Below, piece after piece: positions 24,665-32,694 of a DNA stretch of 64,000 nucleotides (position 1 is the stretch's first letter; each line of letters starts with the position of its first letter). Location of the stretch: assembly GCA_018655015.1 (NCBI GenBank), contig JABIKK010000005.1, forward strand, positions 1 through 64,000. Direction: 5' to 3'. A program made the position numbers and the translations under genes. Below the pieces are notes generated by a model. The model was not told the origin of the DNA. It made no database searches and saw only the letters and a program-made list of their open reading frames with translations. Source of the stretch: Candidatus Woesearchaeota archaeon. GTDB lineage: Archaea > Nanobdellota > Nanobdellia > SCGC-AAA011-G17 > UBA489.

Positions 24665-27001
24665 ATGGTGAAAGGGGTAAAGAACTTTATATTGAATGGA
24701 TCGATGCGTTTTGTCTTTTTGTTCGCTTTAGTTTTTTTGTTTATATCAAAAAATGCCAATGCTGTAGTCTACATGGGCCAGTCTTATTCTGGTTGGGGAA
24801 TGATGGGGTATGGTTTTAATGATTTACAAAGCTTTTATTATGCTTATCCTGGTTGGATAGATTTTGCAGTTTTGTTTGCTTTATTTTATTCAGCTGCGCT
24901 TGGAGTTTTTGGTAAGAAATTTGAAGAGAATAATGCCGGAAAGGGTTTGGCTGTTGCAATTGGTTTAGTTTTATCTTTGAGTGTTGCTTTGTTTGAAGCT
25001 GCGCAGGGAGTTTACATGTGGCAATGGGGAGCACCTATTGTAATTGTGGCTTTATTGTTTGGAATATTTTTTGGAGTTTATGCTTTAGCAAGGAAAACAA
25101 AGTTAGGTGGTTTTACTGCGTTTTTGTTAGCTGCGCTTGCTACATATTTAATTTGGTTAGGAATAGTTACATGGACTGGAATGGGCCAAGGAACTTTTAT
25201 TAGTTTTACACTTGCGAATATTGATTTGAGTAATTGGCTTTTTTGGATTATGCTTGTTGCTGGGGTAATAATACTCATTGCTTTGATAGTATCTATGTGG
25301 TCTGGTGTGTCAAGAACCCCACTGCCTCAGGCTCAGGGTCCAAATCGTCCAGGTCCGCCAGGACGACCCGGAGTGCCAGGAGCACCGGGAACGCCTGGAG
25401 CACCAGGAGCACCGGGAACAGGTGGACCAGGAACAGGTGGACCAGGAACAGGTGGACCAGGAACAGGTGGAAGTCCACAACCTTCTACTCCTAATGCGCA
25501 AATGGTTAATCCCCACTTAGTTAGAAGGCTTGGACAGATTTATAGAAAACTTATTTCTTTAATTAGGGGAAATTCAAAAATAACGGCTCAGTTGATTGCG
25601 GTCTTGGCTGAATTAAAAAATGCGGCCCACAATGAACACTCTCTCTTGACAGATAGGGCAGGAATAACAAAAAGACTTGACTTACTAATTACTGATCTTG
25701 GAGTCTTTAACAAAACATTAATTTCTAAAGGCAACAACCTTGATGGCCTAGAAAATATGCGGGCTTACTTCAAAGGTCTATTTACTGAAATGAATAAAAT
25801 TTTAACAAAAACTAATCACGTTAATTCCCTAAAAGGTTTTGAAAGAAGGGCAAACAGACTCGCAGGTGCAATGTGGGATAAATATCTTGAACAAATGAGG
25901 AAAGCTGTTAAAGCTCTTAAGTCTGGGAGTTGGAGATATCTAGGGAAAGATGTTGGAAAACTTACTCTTGATCAGTTTCTAGAAATTCTTAATGGGTGGG
26001 AAAGGGAAGTTGGTAAATCTGGTGGGAAAGTTTGGAATAAAGGCGATAGTAATGATCAGACTAATGCTGGTGAGCTTGCTAAGATTGCAGATGCACATGA
26101 TCCAACTACTGAAGTATTATTAAAAAAACTTTATAGGGAAATCGCAAGGGGAAGTTATCCTGACAAGACTCTTAAGTATGAGGAAGTAACGAGGTCAAGG
26201 TTAACAGAGCTTTTCAAAAGGGCGACTGAAGCATACAAATCAAGGGACCCTCAAGAATTGGTAAAAATTAGAGATGAGATGAATGAAATAATTAGTGAAT
26301 CAATTAGGTCTCAACAAAAAGCCTTAGGTCCTGGTCAAAAAGCATTGACTCTTGGGGCGGGATCAGAGAATAATTTTAAAGTTTTAGACCAAAGAATAAT
26401 ACCTCCAATCAGAAAATCTCATTTTTGGAGCTCAAAAACTAAAGGGAGAACTAAATCATTAGTAACTTTTGCCCATGAAGCTTATTATAGTGACTTTGGA
26501 CAAAATAAAAACAAGCCAACCCTTAGGAAACATTTACTTGTTGATCTTATGGTAGCTTTTGAAGTTGTTGAAAACCTCAGAAAAGATTTGGAGAAAGTTA
26601 ATTATCAAAATAAAAACCCTAAGGTATACTCTTCATTTTTAGAGACTTACAATCAAATTATGCAATACAGGCAGCTATTTCGTAAGCTTTCAACAGATTT
26701 TGGATCTGGATCGTTTAATGGGTATTCAAGATCTGCTTTTAATAAATTAGTTAAAAATAATAATTTTGTAAAAAAATATAATTCTGAGTATGGAGTGGAT
26801 CCTGTTTCAGATAATTGGGCTGAGCATTTTACAAACATAACTGCTTTAGATTTTATGTTTAATTTTGCACTCTCCAATAAGGATGTAAAATTCTTTCCAC
26901 TAAATTATTTTAATGTAGCCTATTCAGCAGCAGTAAGGTTATCCACTGAATTATTCCCTAAAATGAGGAGAACACAGAAAAAAATATCTGAAGGATTTTA
27001 G
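24665..27001 (+). CDS. Membrane protein with collagen-like Gly-Pro linker and large helical domain
   Basis: No family recognised. There is an N-terminal signal-like segment (VFLFALVFLFISKNANA, ~17-33), four or five membrane segments up to about residue 212, and then a Gly/Pro-rich linker (~219-275) with collagen-like GxP/GPx triplets (PGPPGRPGVPGAPGTPGAPG) and four GGPGT units. Residues ~280-778 form a hydrophilic, mostly helical domain rich in Lys. The membrane block recalls other small-genome archaeal proteins next to secretion ATPases. It follows the GspF gene by 53 nt with its own TATA-like element (24614-24622), so it may have its own promoter. It could be a stalk or cytosolic adaptor of the machine; unproven. 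Confidence 0.75.
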   Translation: MVKGVKNFILNGSMRFVFLFALVFLFISKNANAVVYMGQSYSGWGMMGYGFNDLQSFYYAYPGWIDFAVLFALFYSAALGVFGKKFEENNAGKGLAVAIGLVLSLSVALFEAAQGVYMWQWGAPIVIVALLFGIFFGVYALARKTKLGGFTAFLLAALATYLIWLGIVTWTGMGQGTFISFTLANIDLSNWLFWIMLVAGVIILIALIVSMWSGVSRTPLPQAQGPNRPGPPGRPGVPGAPGTPGAPGAPGTGGPGTGGPGTGGPGTGGSPQPSTPNAQMVNPHLVRRLGQIYRKLISLIRGNSKITAQLIAVLAELKNAAHNEHSLLTDRAGITKRLDLLITDLGVFNKTLISKGNNLDGLENMRAYFKGLFTEMNKILTKTNHVNSLKGFERRANRLAGAMWDKYLEQMRKAVKALKSGSWRYLGKDVGKLTLDQFLEILNGWEREVGKSGGKVWNKGDSNDQTNAGELAKIADAHDPTTEVLLKKLYREIARGSYPDKTLKYEEVTRSRLTELFKRATEAYKSRDPQELVKIRDEMNEIISESIRSQQKALGPGQKALTLGAGSENNFKVLDQRIIPPIRKSHFWSSKTKGRTKSLVTFAHEAYYSDFGQNKNKPTLRKHLLVDLMVAFEVVENLRKDLEKVNYQNKNPKVYSSFLETYNQIMQYRQLFRKLSTDFGSGSFNGYSRSAFNKLVKNNNFVKKYNSEYGVDPVSDNWAEHFTNITALDFMFNFALSNKDVKFFPLNYFNVAYSAAVRLSTELFPKMRRTQKKISEGF
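25424..25480 (+). repeat. 15-bp tandem repeat in the collagen-like linker
   Basis: The unit GGTGGACCAGGAACA encodes Gly-Gly-Pro-Gly-Thr and repeats nearly perfectly about four times. Upstream (25345-25420) looser GGACCxGGA-type units give GxP triplets. The near-identical DNA copies point to recent repeat expansion. Confidence 0.8.
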
Positions 27002-27041
27002 ATAAGAAATATTTATATAGCTTAAAAATGGTGATAAAAAC

Positions 27042-27464
27042 ATGGCAGAATTATTAATACTTCCCGCAATTTATTTAGGGATAGTTATTGGTTTGTACGA
27101 AGCTATTTTAGTGCATAGGGATGTAAGTGTGCCTGCACATAGGTTTGGCCATATGCTACATGCTCTAATCTTTGCATTGGTTGCTGTTTTTGCAACAATG
27201 AATGTAGAATTTGTATTTGCTTCAATCCCTGCCTTGGCTAATATTCCTTTAATTGGATCACCATTAATATTTAGGATTGCTATAGGTATTATTGCTATGT
27301 TAAAGATTCATGCAATTAGTGCGGCTGCACCTGGAATGGCTGGTGGAAGTGTTGGACTAAAAGAAAAATGGAGTCATAGTTTTATTGTTGCAGTATTAAT
27401 TGTTGCAGCACCATACGTTTGGCCGTTTATTGAGCCAGTAGTAGGATTTTTACCAGGAATTTAA
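27042..27464 (+). CDS. Four-helix membrane protein, 140 aa
   Basis: An integral membrane protein with about four membrane segments and a conserved-looking polar loop HRDVSVPAHRFGHMLHAL (~27-44) with several histidines. Family unknown to me. The ATG at 27042 follows an SD-like GGTGA (27030-27034) and a TATA-like ATTTATATAG (27010-27019), which suggests its own promoter. It is paired with the DUF5652-like gene 1 nt downstream. Confidence 0.65.
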   Translation: MAELLILPAIYLGIVIGLYEAILVHRDVSVPAHRFGHMLHALIFALVAVFATMNVEFVFASIPALANIPLIGSPLIFRIAIGIIAMLKIHAISAAAPGMAGGSVGLKEKWSHSFIVAVLIVAAPYVWPFIEPVVGFLPGI

Positions 27465-27465
27465 A

Positions 27466-27714
27466 ATGTTTGACTTAGGATTAAATGCAACTTCTTATTT
27501 ACCGTTCTTGTTAATACCTACAGTGTTTGTTATTGCAATATTGTGGGAATTAATATGGAAAGGGTTGGCTCTTTGGAAAGCTGCTAAGAGTGGACAAAAG
27601 TATTGGTTTATTGCAATTTTAGTGGTAAACTCTTTAGGATTATTGCCTATAATTTATTTAGTCTTTTTTCAAGGAAAGAAATTAACTAAGAAAACAAAAA
27701 AGAGAAAAAAATAA
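27466..27714 (+). CDS. DUF5652-like small membrane protein
   Basis: An 82-residue protein with two membrane helices. The segment WELIWKGLALWKAAKSGQKY between them, and the following FIAILVVNSLGLLPIIYL, match my memory of the DUF5652/phospholipase-D-nuclease N-terminal-like group common in small archaeal and CPR genomes. The C-terminus is very basic (KKLTKKTKKRKK). Function unknown. It overlaps no gene but follows the 140-aa membrane protein by 1 nt. It is convergent with the voltage-sensor-like gene. Confidence 0.7.
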   Translation: MFDLGLNATSYLPFLLIPTVFVIAILWELIWKGLALWKAAKSGQKYWFIAILVVNSLGLLPIIYLVFFQGKKLTKKTKKRKK

Positions 27715-28263
27715 TTATTTCTTTTTATCATGTGCGTGATGTTTACCTGTTGTTCTTTCAAAGTAAGGTAATATTTTTATGAATCTAGGTATTCTTGAAA
27801 TAGGTCTTATGAATCTTATTGCAAATTTGGATCTAGACATTTTTCCTAGTTTTTCTGCCTCTCTTACAATTCTTGCCGTTTCTTTTTCAATAGAAGTTAC
27901 TTCTTTTATCCCTATTCCTGCATGTAATGCTGTTTGACTTTCTTTTACTGTATCTGAAAATCTGAATAGTAAGTATGCTTCTTCTGCCGCTCTGATGAAT
28001 AAGTAGAATGGGAAGACTGCTAAAATGTCTAACCAATAAAGTTTGATGAATGGTTTTATTTTTCTGACTCTTATATACTTGAATCCTAGGTCAACTACGA
28101 ACAAAGAAATTACAATTATATCTACTATTTCTATTTGGTGCTCATAGGTATGTGCTAAATCTTTGAAGAAAAAAGTTATTATGATTACTATGAGAAGGGC
28201 TAATAATGCATAGGGGATTAGTTTATCTACTAAATGTTCTAGTTTATGAAACCCCTTTTTCAT
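27715..28263 (-). CDS. Voltage-sensor-like membrane protein without a pore
   Basis: A 182-residue protein resembling the S1-S3 part of voltage-gated cation channels: helix 1 (~15-34), helix 2 with acidic residue and basic end (VDIIVISLFVVDLGFKYIR, ~46-64), a loop and helix 3 WLDILAVFPFYL (~76-87). After a ~55-residue soluble helix comes an Arg-rich segment RFIRPISRIPRFIKIL (~150-165) spaced like S4. No pore helix, selectivity filter or S5/S6 follows. It may be a regulatory or divergent sensor; similar short proteins are annotated as ion transporters. Start ATG 28261. Confidence 0.6.
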   Translation of the reverse strand: MKKGFHKLEHLVDKLIPYALLALLIVIIITFFFKDLAHTYEHQIEIVDIIVISLFVVDLGFKYIRVRKIKPFIKLYWLDILAVFPFYLFIRAAEEAYLLFRFSDTVKESQTALHAGIGIKEVTSIEKETARIVREAEKLGKMSRSKFAIRFIRPISRIPRFIKILPYFERTTGKHHAHDKKK

Positions 28264-28337
28264 GTAATTGTGCCTTCTTTTCTTTATTTAAACTTAACTT
28301 GGAAAGGCTTAAATATTTTGTTGGTGGTTAGGAGCTT

Positions 28338-28442
28338 ATGAGAGGTCAGTTTAATTATCTTAATGTTCTTATTGTCTTTATTATATTCGTCATAGTAGTA
28401 GTTGTTATTTTGAAAAAGGTCTTGGGTGGTATTCTTGGTTAA
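28338..28442 (+). CDS. 34-aa single-helix membrane microprotein
   Basis: MRGQFNYLNVLIVFIIFVIV and a short basic/glycine end (KKVLGGILG). One membrane helix. It has a TATA-like element (CTTAAATATT, 28304-28313) and an SD GGAG (28331-28334) close to the ATG. Its stop overlaps the start of the next gene, which supports it as the first gene of the prepilin-like operon. Function unknown. Confidence 0.65.
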   Translation: MRGQFNYLNVLIVFIIFVIVVVVILKKVLGGILG

Positions 28443-29337
28443 GATTTTTAGAAAAGGGATTTCACATTTACAATCACTACTTAGTTTGTTTTTTTTGATA
28501 GCCTTCATTATCTTTGCAGTGTTTTTTCTAAATAGAATTGCTGAAACTTCTGAAGGACCAATAAGGGATGATACTTGTAGGGCGAGTGTTGAAGCTAAAT
28601 CTAAATTTAAGCTGGAAACATTTGGTAGTCCTTTGGATTTGAACTGTCATGAGGAAGAAACAGTTTCTAAGGCTAAAACTAAAAGTCAAATTAATTTAGA
28701 TCTTGCAACTGAGATGTATAGGTGTTGGTATAAGTATGGTGAGGGTAAAAGAGATTGGTATGATAATTGGGATTTTGACGAAACAGATTTACATTGTAAG
28801 GTTTGTTCTAGGGTTTCATATCCTGACGCGAAGGACCCCCCAACTTTTGAAGAATTTAATATTTACTTGAATGAAAAGGAATTACCTGGAAAGGACATTA
28901 CCTTTGCGGATTATTTTGTTGGTGGTGAAAATGCAATAATCCAATTTGGTGGTCCTGGAACAGGTATTAATCCCGACGAGGTAATGGATCTTAGTAAATC
29001 TATCTATCTTGTGTACACCATCGCTAAGTTTGATAAAGATAGGATTGATGATTTAAGGGAAGCTTATAGTAAACATACAGATGGAGTAGCTTATGGTGTC
29101 GGGAGCGTCTCTGATGAGGTGGGAAGTGAAATCGACCCCGATACTGCTCTTGCGTTAGCAGGTACATTTGGGGCAGGAGTTGTTGGAAGTTTAGTTGGTT
29201 TAGGCCCCCTTGGCTGGGTTGTACTTTTTGTAGGGACTGCAAGTTACACGCTATACACGACTTCAGGTGCTGCAGATATACCCTATTATTCGTTAGCTTT
29301 ATTTAGTGCGGATGAACTTGTTGAGGTATGTGGATAG
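28435..29337 (+). CDS. Membrane-anchored exported protein with C-terminal hydrophobic hairpin
   Basis: A 300-residue protein of unknown family. The N-terminus KIFRKG followed after about 8 residues by a long hydrophobic helix (SLFFLIAFIIFAVFFL) resembles a prepilin-type or type II anchor. The middle is acidic with cysteine pairs (DDTCRAS, LNCHEE, CWYKYG, CKVCS). Near the end lies a Gly-rich hydrophobic segment (ALAGTFGAGVVGSLVGLGPL, about 240-270). I choose TTG 28435, 5 nt after the SD GGTGG (28426-28430), over the GTG inside that SD. It overlaps the 34-aa gene by 8 nt. A structural or peptidoglycan-independent surface role is possible; no function claimed. Confidence 0.6.
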   Translation: MVKIFRKGISHLQSLLSLFFLIAFIIFAVFFLNRIAETSEGPIRDDTCRASVEAKSKFKLETFGSPLDLNCHEEETVSKAKTKSQINLDLATEMYRCWYKYGEGKRDWYDNWDFDETDLHCKVCSRVSYPDAKDPPTFEEFNIYLNEKELPGKDITFADYFVGGENAIIQFGGPGTGINPDEVMDLSKSIYLVYTIAKFDKDRIDDLREAYSKHTDGVAYGVGSVSDEVGSEIDPDTALALAGTFGAGVVGSLVGLGPLGWVVLFVGTASYTLYTTSGAADIPYYSLALFSADELVEVCG

Positions 29338-29352
29338 TGAGGGTCAATTAAA

Positions 29353-29487
29353 ATGGAAGGTGAACAAGTTGGCTGGTTGATTTTTTTTATTGCGTTAGCG
29401 ATAGTACTTTTTGTAATTGTTCAAGGTATGGTGACTGGGCAGTACAATTTATGGGATAAATTGGTTGAGAAATTGGTGTTTAAATGA
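29353..29487 (+). CDS. 44-aa single-helix membrane microprotein
   Basis: MEGEQVGWLIFFIALAIVLF, then a Gly/Thr turn and a basic amphipathic tail (WDKLVEKLVFK). One membrane helix. The gene follows the 300-aa protein gene by 15 nt, with GAGGGTCA as a possible SD, and overlaps the next small gene by ATGA. Position and coupling support it as real. Confidence 0.65.
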   Translation: MEGEQVGWLIFFIALAIVLFVIVQGMVTGQYNLWDKLVEKLVFK

Positions 29488-29624
29488 TAAAAAGAAAAAG
29501 TGCAAGTTTTGAATTTGAGAAATTAATTAAGTTAGTCTTAGTAATTATCGTTGTCGTTGTTTTATTCTATTCATTAACTACGGTTAAGGATACAGGAGAT
29601 ATGTTTTTGAGTATATTTAATTGA
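29484..29624 (+). CDS. 46-aa prepilin-like membrane microprotein
   Basis: The start KRKSASFEFEKLIKLVLVII has a basic cluster, a small residue and a Glu five residues into the hydrophobic helix, the pattern of class III (type IV pilin) signal sequences. The whole protein is little more than the pilin helix. ATGA overlap with the preceding microprotein. The prepilin peptidase at 38508-39386 could process it. Confidence 0.65.
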   Translation: MIKRKSASFEFEKLIKLVLVIIVVVVLFYSLTTVKDTGDMFLSIFN

Positions 29625-29660
29625 GGTATATTTATAAATTTGAGAGGTTTAATGGATTAA

Positions 29661-31247
29661 ATGATGTTTGGAAAAAAAGGGGAAATGTCTCCGATGGGGA
29701 GAGTTGCATCATGGATTATTATTTTAATAGTATTGGTTGTTATAATGTTTGGACCTGTTTCAAATCTGAGGGCAGGAACTAAAGATATTGGAAATAAGTC
29801 TGGAGAATTTGGTGCATCTTTGAAGGCTTTGGAACTTGAAAGGTTAATGGGTACAGACAGAGACGAACTAACTGGTGATGAGAAGGAAAAGTTAGCAGAG
29901 GATCCTAATTTGGATGCTAAGAATAAAATGAACCGGGCGTGGAAGTATATCGATGAAAGAAAGTATGCGGCTGCAAAAGATCTTCTTGATTCTGCGCGAA
30001 AAAGTTTAGATGAAGAAAAAGATAAGAGACTTTTAGATGAGATTGATGCCCTGTATAAAAAGGCCAATGGGCTCGGAGAGCAAAGAGTTTGGGAAACTGA
30101 ATTAGAAGAAATTGAAAAGAGATATGTTTTATATGCTGGCTCAGGAAATATAGAAAAACTTACTGAAATTAGAGATGATTTAATTGAATTTAAGAATGGA
30201 AAGTATGGTCTTGCATGGGATAATGCAGAAAAGTTACTTAAAAGGGTGAAAGTTGAGCTTAGCTCATTAGAAGTTAATTCTGAACAGGATTCTAGGGATA
30301 TCTTGAAAGAATATGCCGATTTATTGGAAAATGAATTGCCTAGTGGAAAAGATCCCAAGACATATTACTTAGATCTTGCAAGGAATTTTGTTCAAAAACT
30401 TCCAGAAAGATCTCGAGAGATATTTGACCTTTTTAGAAAATCTGAAGAGTCTACATCCGATAGTTATTCTAAATCAATTTCTATTAAAGAACTTGGTGAC
30501 TATCTTTATTCAAGGAGCGATTTGAAAGGCAATGCTGCATATGAATATGGCAGAGTTGTTGGAGACGTTGAATTAAAATCTGCACTTAATTCGGAAGATT
30601 TGAAAGTTGTTCTGCGTAACAGGGGTCTTCTCATAGATGAGGGTTACATGTCTTTTGTTAAATGGGATGTAGATCTTACAACTTCAATGATATATGATCC
30701 TGGACCAATATCTTATGAAAAAAGTATTGCGTTAAGTTTTCCTACTTGGTTTTTGTTTGATAAGGATGTAACTAGAACTGGGTTTAACGAGATTTTTCTC
30801 AATGATGCCCAAACTCTTAGTAAGTCCAAAACTGGAACTAATTTTAATATTGAATTTTGGCATAAACCCTCTAATTATGTTCAGGAAGTTATGAAACAAA
30901 CTGAAGGTGCTGAACTTGAAAGGTTTAAGACGAACGACCCACTCTACGTTGTAATTCGGTTTTGGGAAGAAAATGGCCTTTTGATAGGTCATTGTTCTAA
31001 TTTTGACCAAAAGGATGCACAAAAGAAAACTTTATTTTCATTTTATATGATAAATAACAACAAAATATTTCACAATGAGGGGATTTATTTTCAGAAGTGT
31101 TACGGTGCTAATGGAGATCTTTTAGAAAATGGAGAACTCGCAGACTTAACGTTTGAAGGTTATGATAAATTAGAAAAAAGTGAGCGTTTAAGGTTCGGGT
31201 TGAAGTTTAATCGTCCATTTAAGGATGTTAAAGAGTATGGTTCTTAA
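29661..31247 (+). CDS. Large prepilin-like exported protein, 528 aa
   Basis: The N-terminus FGKKGEMSPMGRVASW, then a hydrophobic helix (IIILIVLVVIMFG, ~22-34), follows the KKG-plus-helix pattern of the operon. The mature part begins with a helix-rich, Lys/Glu-rich region with tetratricopeptide-like helical hairpins (about 70-160: DAKNKMNRAWKYIDERKYAA). From about residue 240 a mixed domain follows with one cysteine-containing stretch (GHCSNFDQKD, FQKCYGANG). Family unknown. Start ATG 29661 (a second ATG follows directly); a TATA-like TATATTTATAAATT lies at 29627-29640. Confidence 0.7.
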   Translation: MMFGKKGEMSPMGRVASWIIILIVLVVIMFGPVSNLRAGTKDIGNKSGEFGASLKALELERLMGTDRDELTGDEKEKLAEDPNLDAKNKMNRAWKYIDERKYAAAKDLLDSARKSLDEEKDKRLLDEIDALYKKANGLGEQRVWETELEEIEKRYVLYAGSGNIEKLTEIRDDLIEFKNGKYGLAWDNAEKLLKRVKVELSSLEVNSEQDSRDILKEYADLLENELPSGKDPKTYYLDLARNFVQKLPERSREIFDLFRKSEESTSDSYSKSISIKELGDYLYSRSDLKGNAAYEYGRVVGDVELKSALNSEDLKVVLRNRGLLIDEGYMSFVKWDVDLTTSMIYDPGPISYEKSIALSFPTWFLFDKDVTRTGFNEIFLNDAQTLSKSKTGTNFNIEFWHKPSNYVQEVMKQTEGAELERFKTNDPLYVVIRFWEENGLLIGHCSNFDQKDAQKKTLFSFYMINNNKIFHNEGIYFQKCYGANGDLLENGELADLTFEGYDKLEKSERLRFGLKFNRPFKDVKEYGS

Positions 31248-31295
31248 ATTGGCCAACAAAACATTTATATATCGTTAGAGGGAATGTGAATACTA

Positions 31296-31739
31296 ATGGG
31301 AAGAAGTGATTTTAGAAATTTCTTAAAAGATAAGAAGGGTGTGGAGCTTACACTTAACACAGTTATAATTGCTATCCTTGTTGTTTTAGTTTTAATTGTT
31401 GTTATTGGATTCTTTTTAGGAGGAACATCCAAAGCAAAGAATACTATTTCAGATATTTTTAGTGCTGGTATTGCTGGAAGCGATTTTGGCCTTGCAGTAC
31501 AACAATGTGAAAATTATTGTGATCAGGCTAAAGATTGGAGCCCTGCTTTGAAAGAGAAGTCTCCTTATTGTACTAAAGCATTTAATTTAGACATTGAGGG
31601 AACTGGAGAAGCGAAGACGCACATTAATGGCGAAAAGAAAGTAGCAAATTCATATTACTGTGGCGGAACTACTCTTAGCATACCTTGTCCCGAGTTGGAG
31701 TCAGCTTGTGGTAATAAGGAAGATGTTACTGCTGCTTAA
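31296..31739 (+). CDS. Type IV pilin-like Cys-rich protein, 147 aa
   Basis: A prepilin-like start: KDKKGVELTLNTVIIAILVV and further hydrophobic residues, with KKG followed by V-E at the mature N-terminus as in archaeal class III signal peptides. The mature domain (about 95 residues) has six or more cysteines (CENYCDQ, PYCTKAF, YYCGG, IPCPELESACG), suggesting disulfides. It has its own TATA element (CATTTATATATC, 31263-31274). Likely a pilin or minor pilin; no exact family. Confidence 0.7.
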   Translation: MGRSDFRNFLKDKKGVELTLNTVIIAILVVLVLIVVIGFFLGGTSKAKNTISDIFSAGIAGSDFGLAVQQCENYCDQAKDWSPALKEKSPYCTKAFNLDIEGTGEAKTHINGEKKVANSYYCGGTTLSIPCPELESACGNKEDVTAA

Positions 31740-31781
31740 TTTTTAGACAAGTTTATATATTTAGTTCTTAGTTCGTAATTT

Positions 31782-32312
31782 ATGTTGAATAAAAGGGGTG
31801 GAGTTGGACCTTTCGGGGAGCAGACCGGAGCTTCGTTGGTTGAAGTTATGATTTTTTTAATTTTTATAGGGATAGTTTTAGGTGCTATTGCACAGAACGA
31901 TTCTATTGACAGAGATTCTTTATCTTCATTTGGTCGGTTGGATGGAGTTATAAGAGAAAAAGCAATGGTGATTGGTTCGGAGGACGTTGTTCCGATAAGT
32001 ATGGATAGTGATTATGCTCTTGTATTATTTGACAAAAAAATAAATAGCTGTGAAGGGAAAAAAATATTGAAGCCTGAAAATAAATGTAAGGATCGTGCTT
32101 GTTTATGTCTTTGCGAAATAGGTGCCAAAAGTGAAATGTGTGCAATTGCAAGCGCTAGGTGCTTAACTTACACGTTCGATCTTACAGAAGACTGTAGCTA
32201 TTTTAAGGGCCAATCAAGTCCATATACATTGCATGTAATGAATCTGAAAGGTAATATTTCTGTTTCAACTGAAAGGATTGATCCGTTAGAAAGCAATATA
32301 AATATTGCATAG
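31782..32312 (+). CDS. Prepilin-like Cys-rich protein, 176 aa
   Basis: Starts NKRGGVGPFGEQTGASLVEV then a hydrophobic helix (MIFLIFIGIVLGAI); the GASLVEVMIF part resembles the pilin helix with Glu near its start. The mature domain has nine cysteines, including CKDRACLCLCEIG (~105-117), and may bind metal or form disulfides. A TATA element TTTATATATT (31751-31760) gives it its own promoter. The next gene begins 12 nt after its stop, forming a tight run of six genes. Confidence 0.65.
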   Translation: MLNKRGGVGPFGEQTGASLVEVMIFLIFIGIVLGAIAQNDSIDRDSLSSFGRLDGVIREKAMVIGSEDVVPISMDSDYALVLFDKKINSCEGKKILKPENKCKDRACLCLCEIGAKSEMCAIASARCLTYTFDLTEDCSYFKGQSSPYTLHVMNLKGNISVSTERIDPLESNINIA

Positions 32313-32324
32313 CCTGTTCTTTAT

Positions 32325-32693
32325 ATGTACAAAAAGGGGTTTTCATTGTCACCATTATTTATATTTTATATAGTGGTACCTTTGATTATTTTATTTTTAA
32401 TTTTTCCAAAGATTCAGGCGAATAAAGATGACACTGCTTATTTCTTAGACTTTCATTCGAAAGATATCGCACAAGGTTCACAGGCTTTTTTATGGGCTGA
32501 TGGGGAAGGAGAGTATGCCTATAATTTGCGTTATGGTTATGAGGTTGCAATAGATAATAGTCGTGGAGAGATTTTTGTTAAGTCTGGTGGGATGCAAGAT
32601 AGTTACAAATTTAAAACGAGAAATGGATATGTTTTAGATGCTTCAAAAATTGAAGATGGATCGTATTTAATTTCTAAAAGGGGTGTTAGTTAG
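32325..32693 (+). CDS. Prepilin-like protein, 122 aa
   Basis: Starts MYKKGFSLSPLFIFYIVVPL and continues hydrophobic to about residue 28: KKG followed by F-S-L, close to the classical pilin start. The mature part of about 95 residues is rich in Tyr, Gly and Asp and predicted beta-rich (GEYAYNLRYGYEVAIDN), without cysteines. A minor-pilin-like role is suggested by position among similar genes. Family unknown. Confidence 0.65.
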   Translation: MYKKGFSLSPLFIFYIVVPLIILFLIFPKIQANKDDTAYFLDFHSKDIAQGSQAFLWADGEGEYAYNLRYGYEVAIDNSRGEIFVKSGGMQDSYKFKTRNGYVLDASKIEDGSYLISKRGVS

Positions 32694-32694
32694 A

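Noticed and set aside
25234-25520. Several overlapping ORFs in the Gly-Pro repeat region
   Set aside because: They are out-of-frame readings of the repeat with biased composition and no start signals. The 778-residue frame explains the DNA.
24665-27001. Assignment as an archaellum component
   Set aside because: No FlaF/FlaG/FlaH or archaellin similarity is seen, and the cluster lacks FlaH. The pilus-like reading is kept general.
29657-30358. 233-codon antisense ORF over the 528-aa gene
   Set aside because: Ser/Phe-rich composition typical of an antisense reading of Glu/Lys-rich coding sequence; no promoter or SD.
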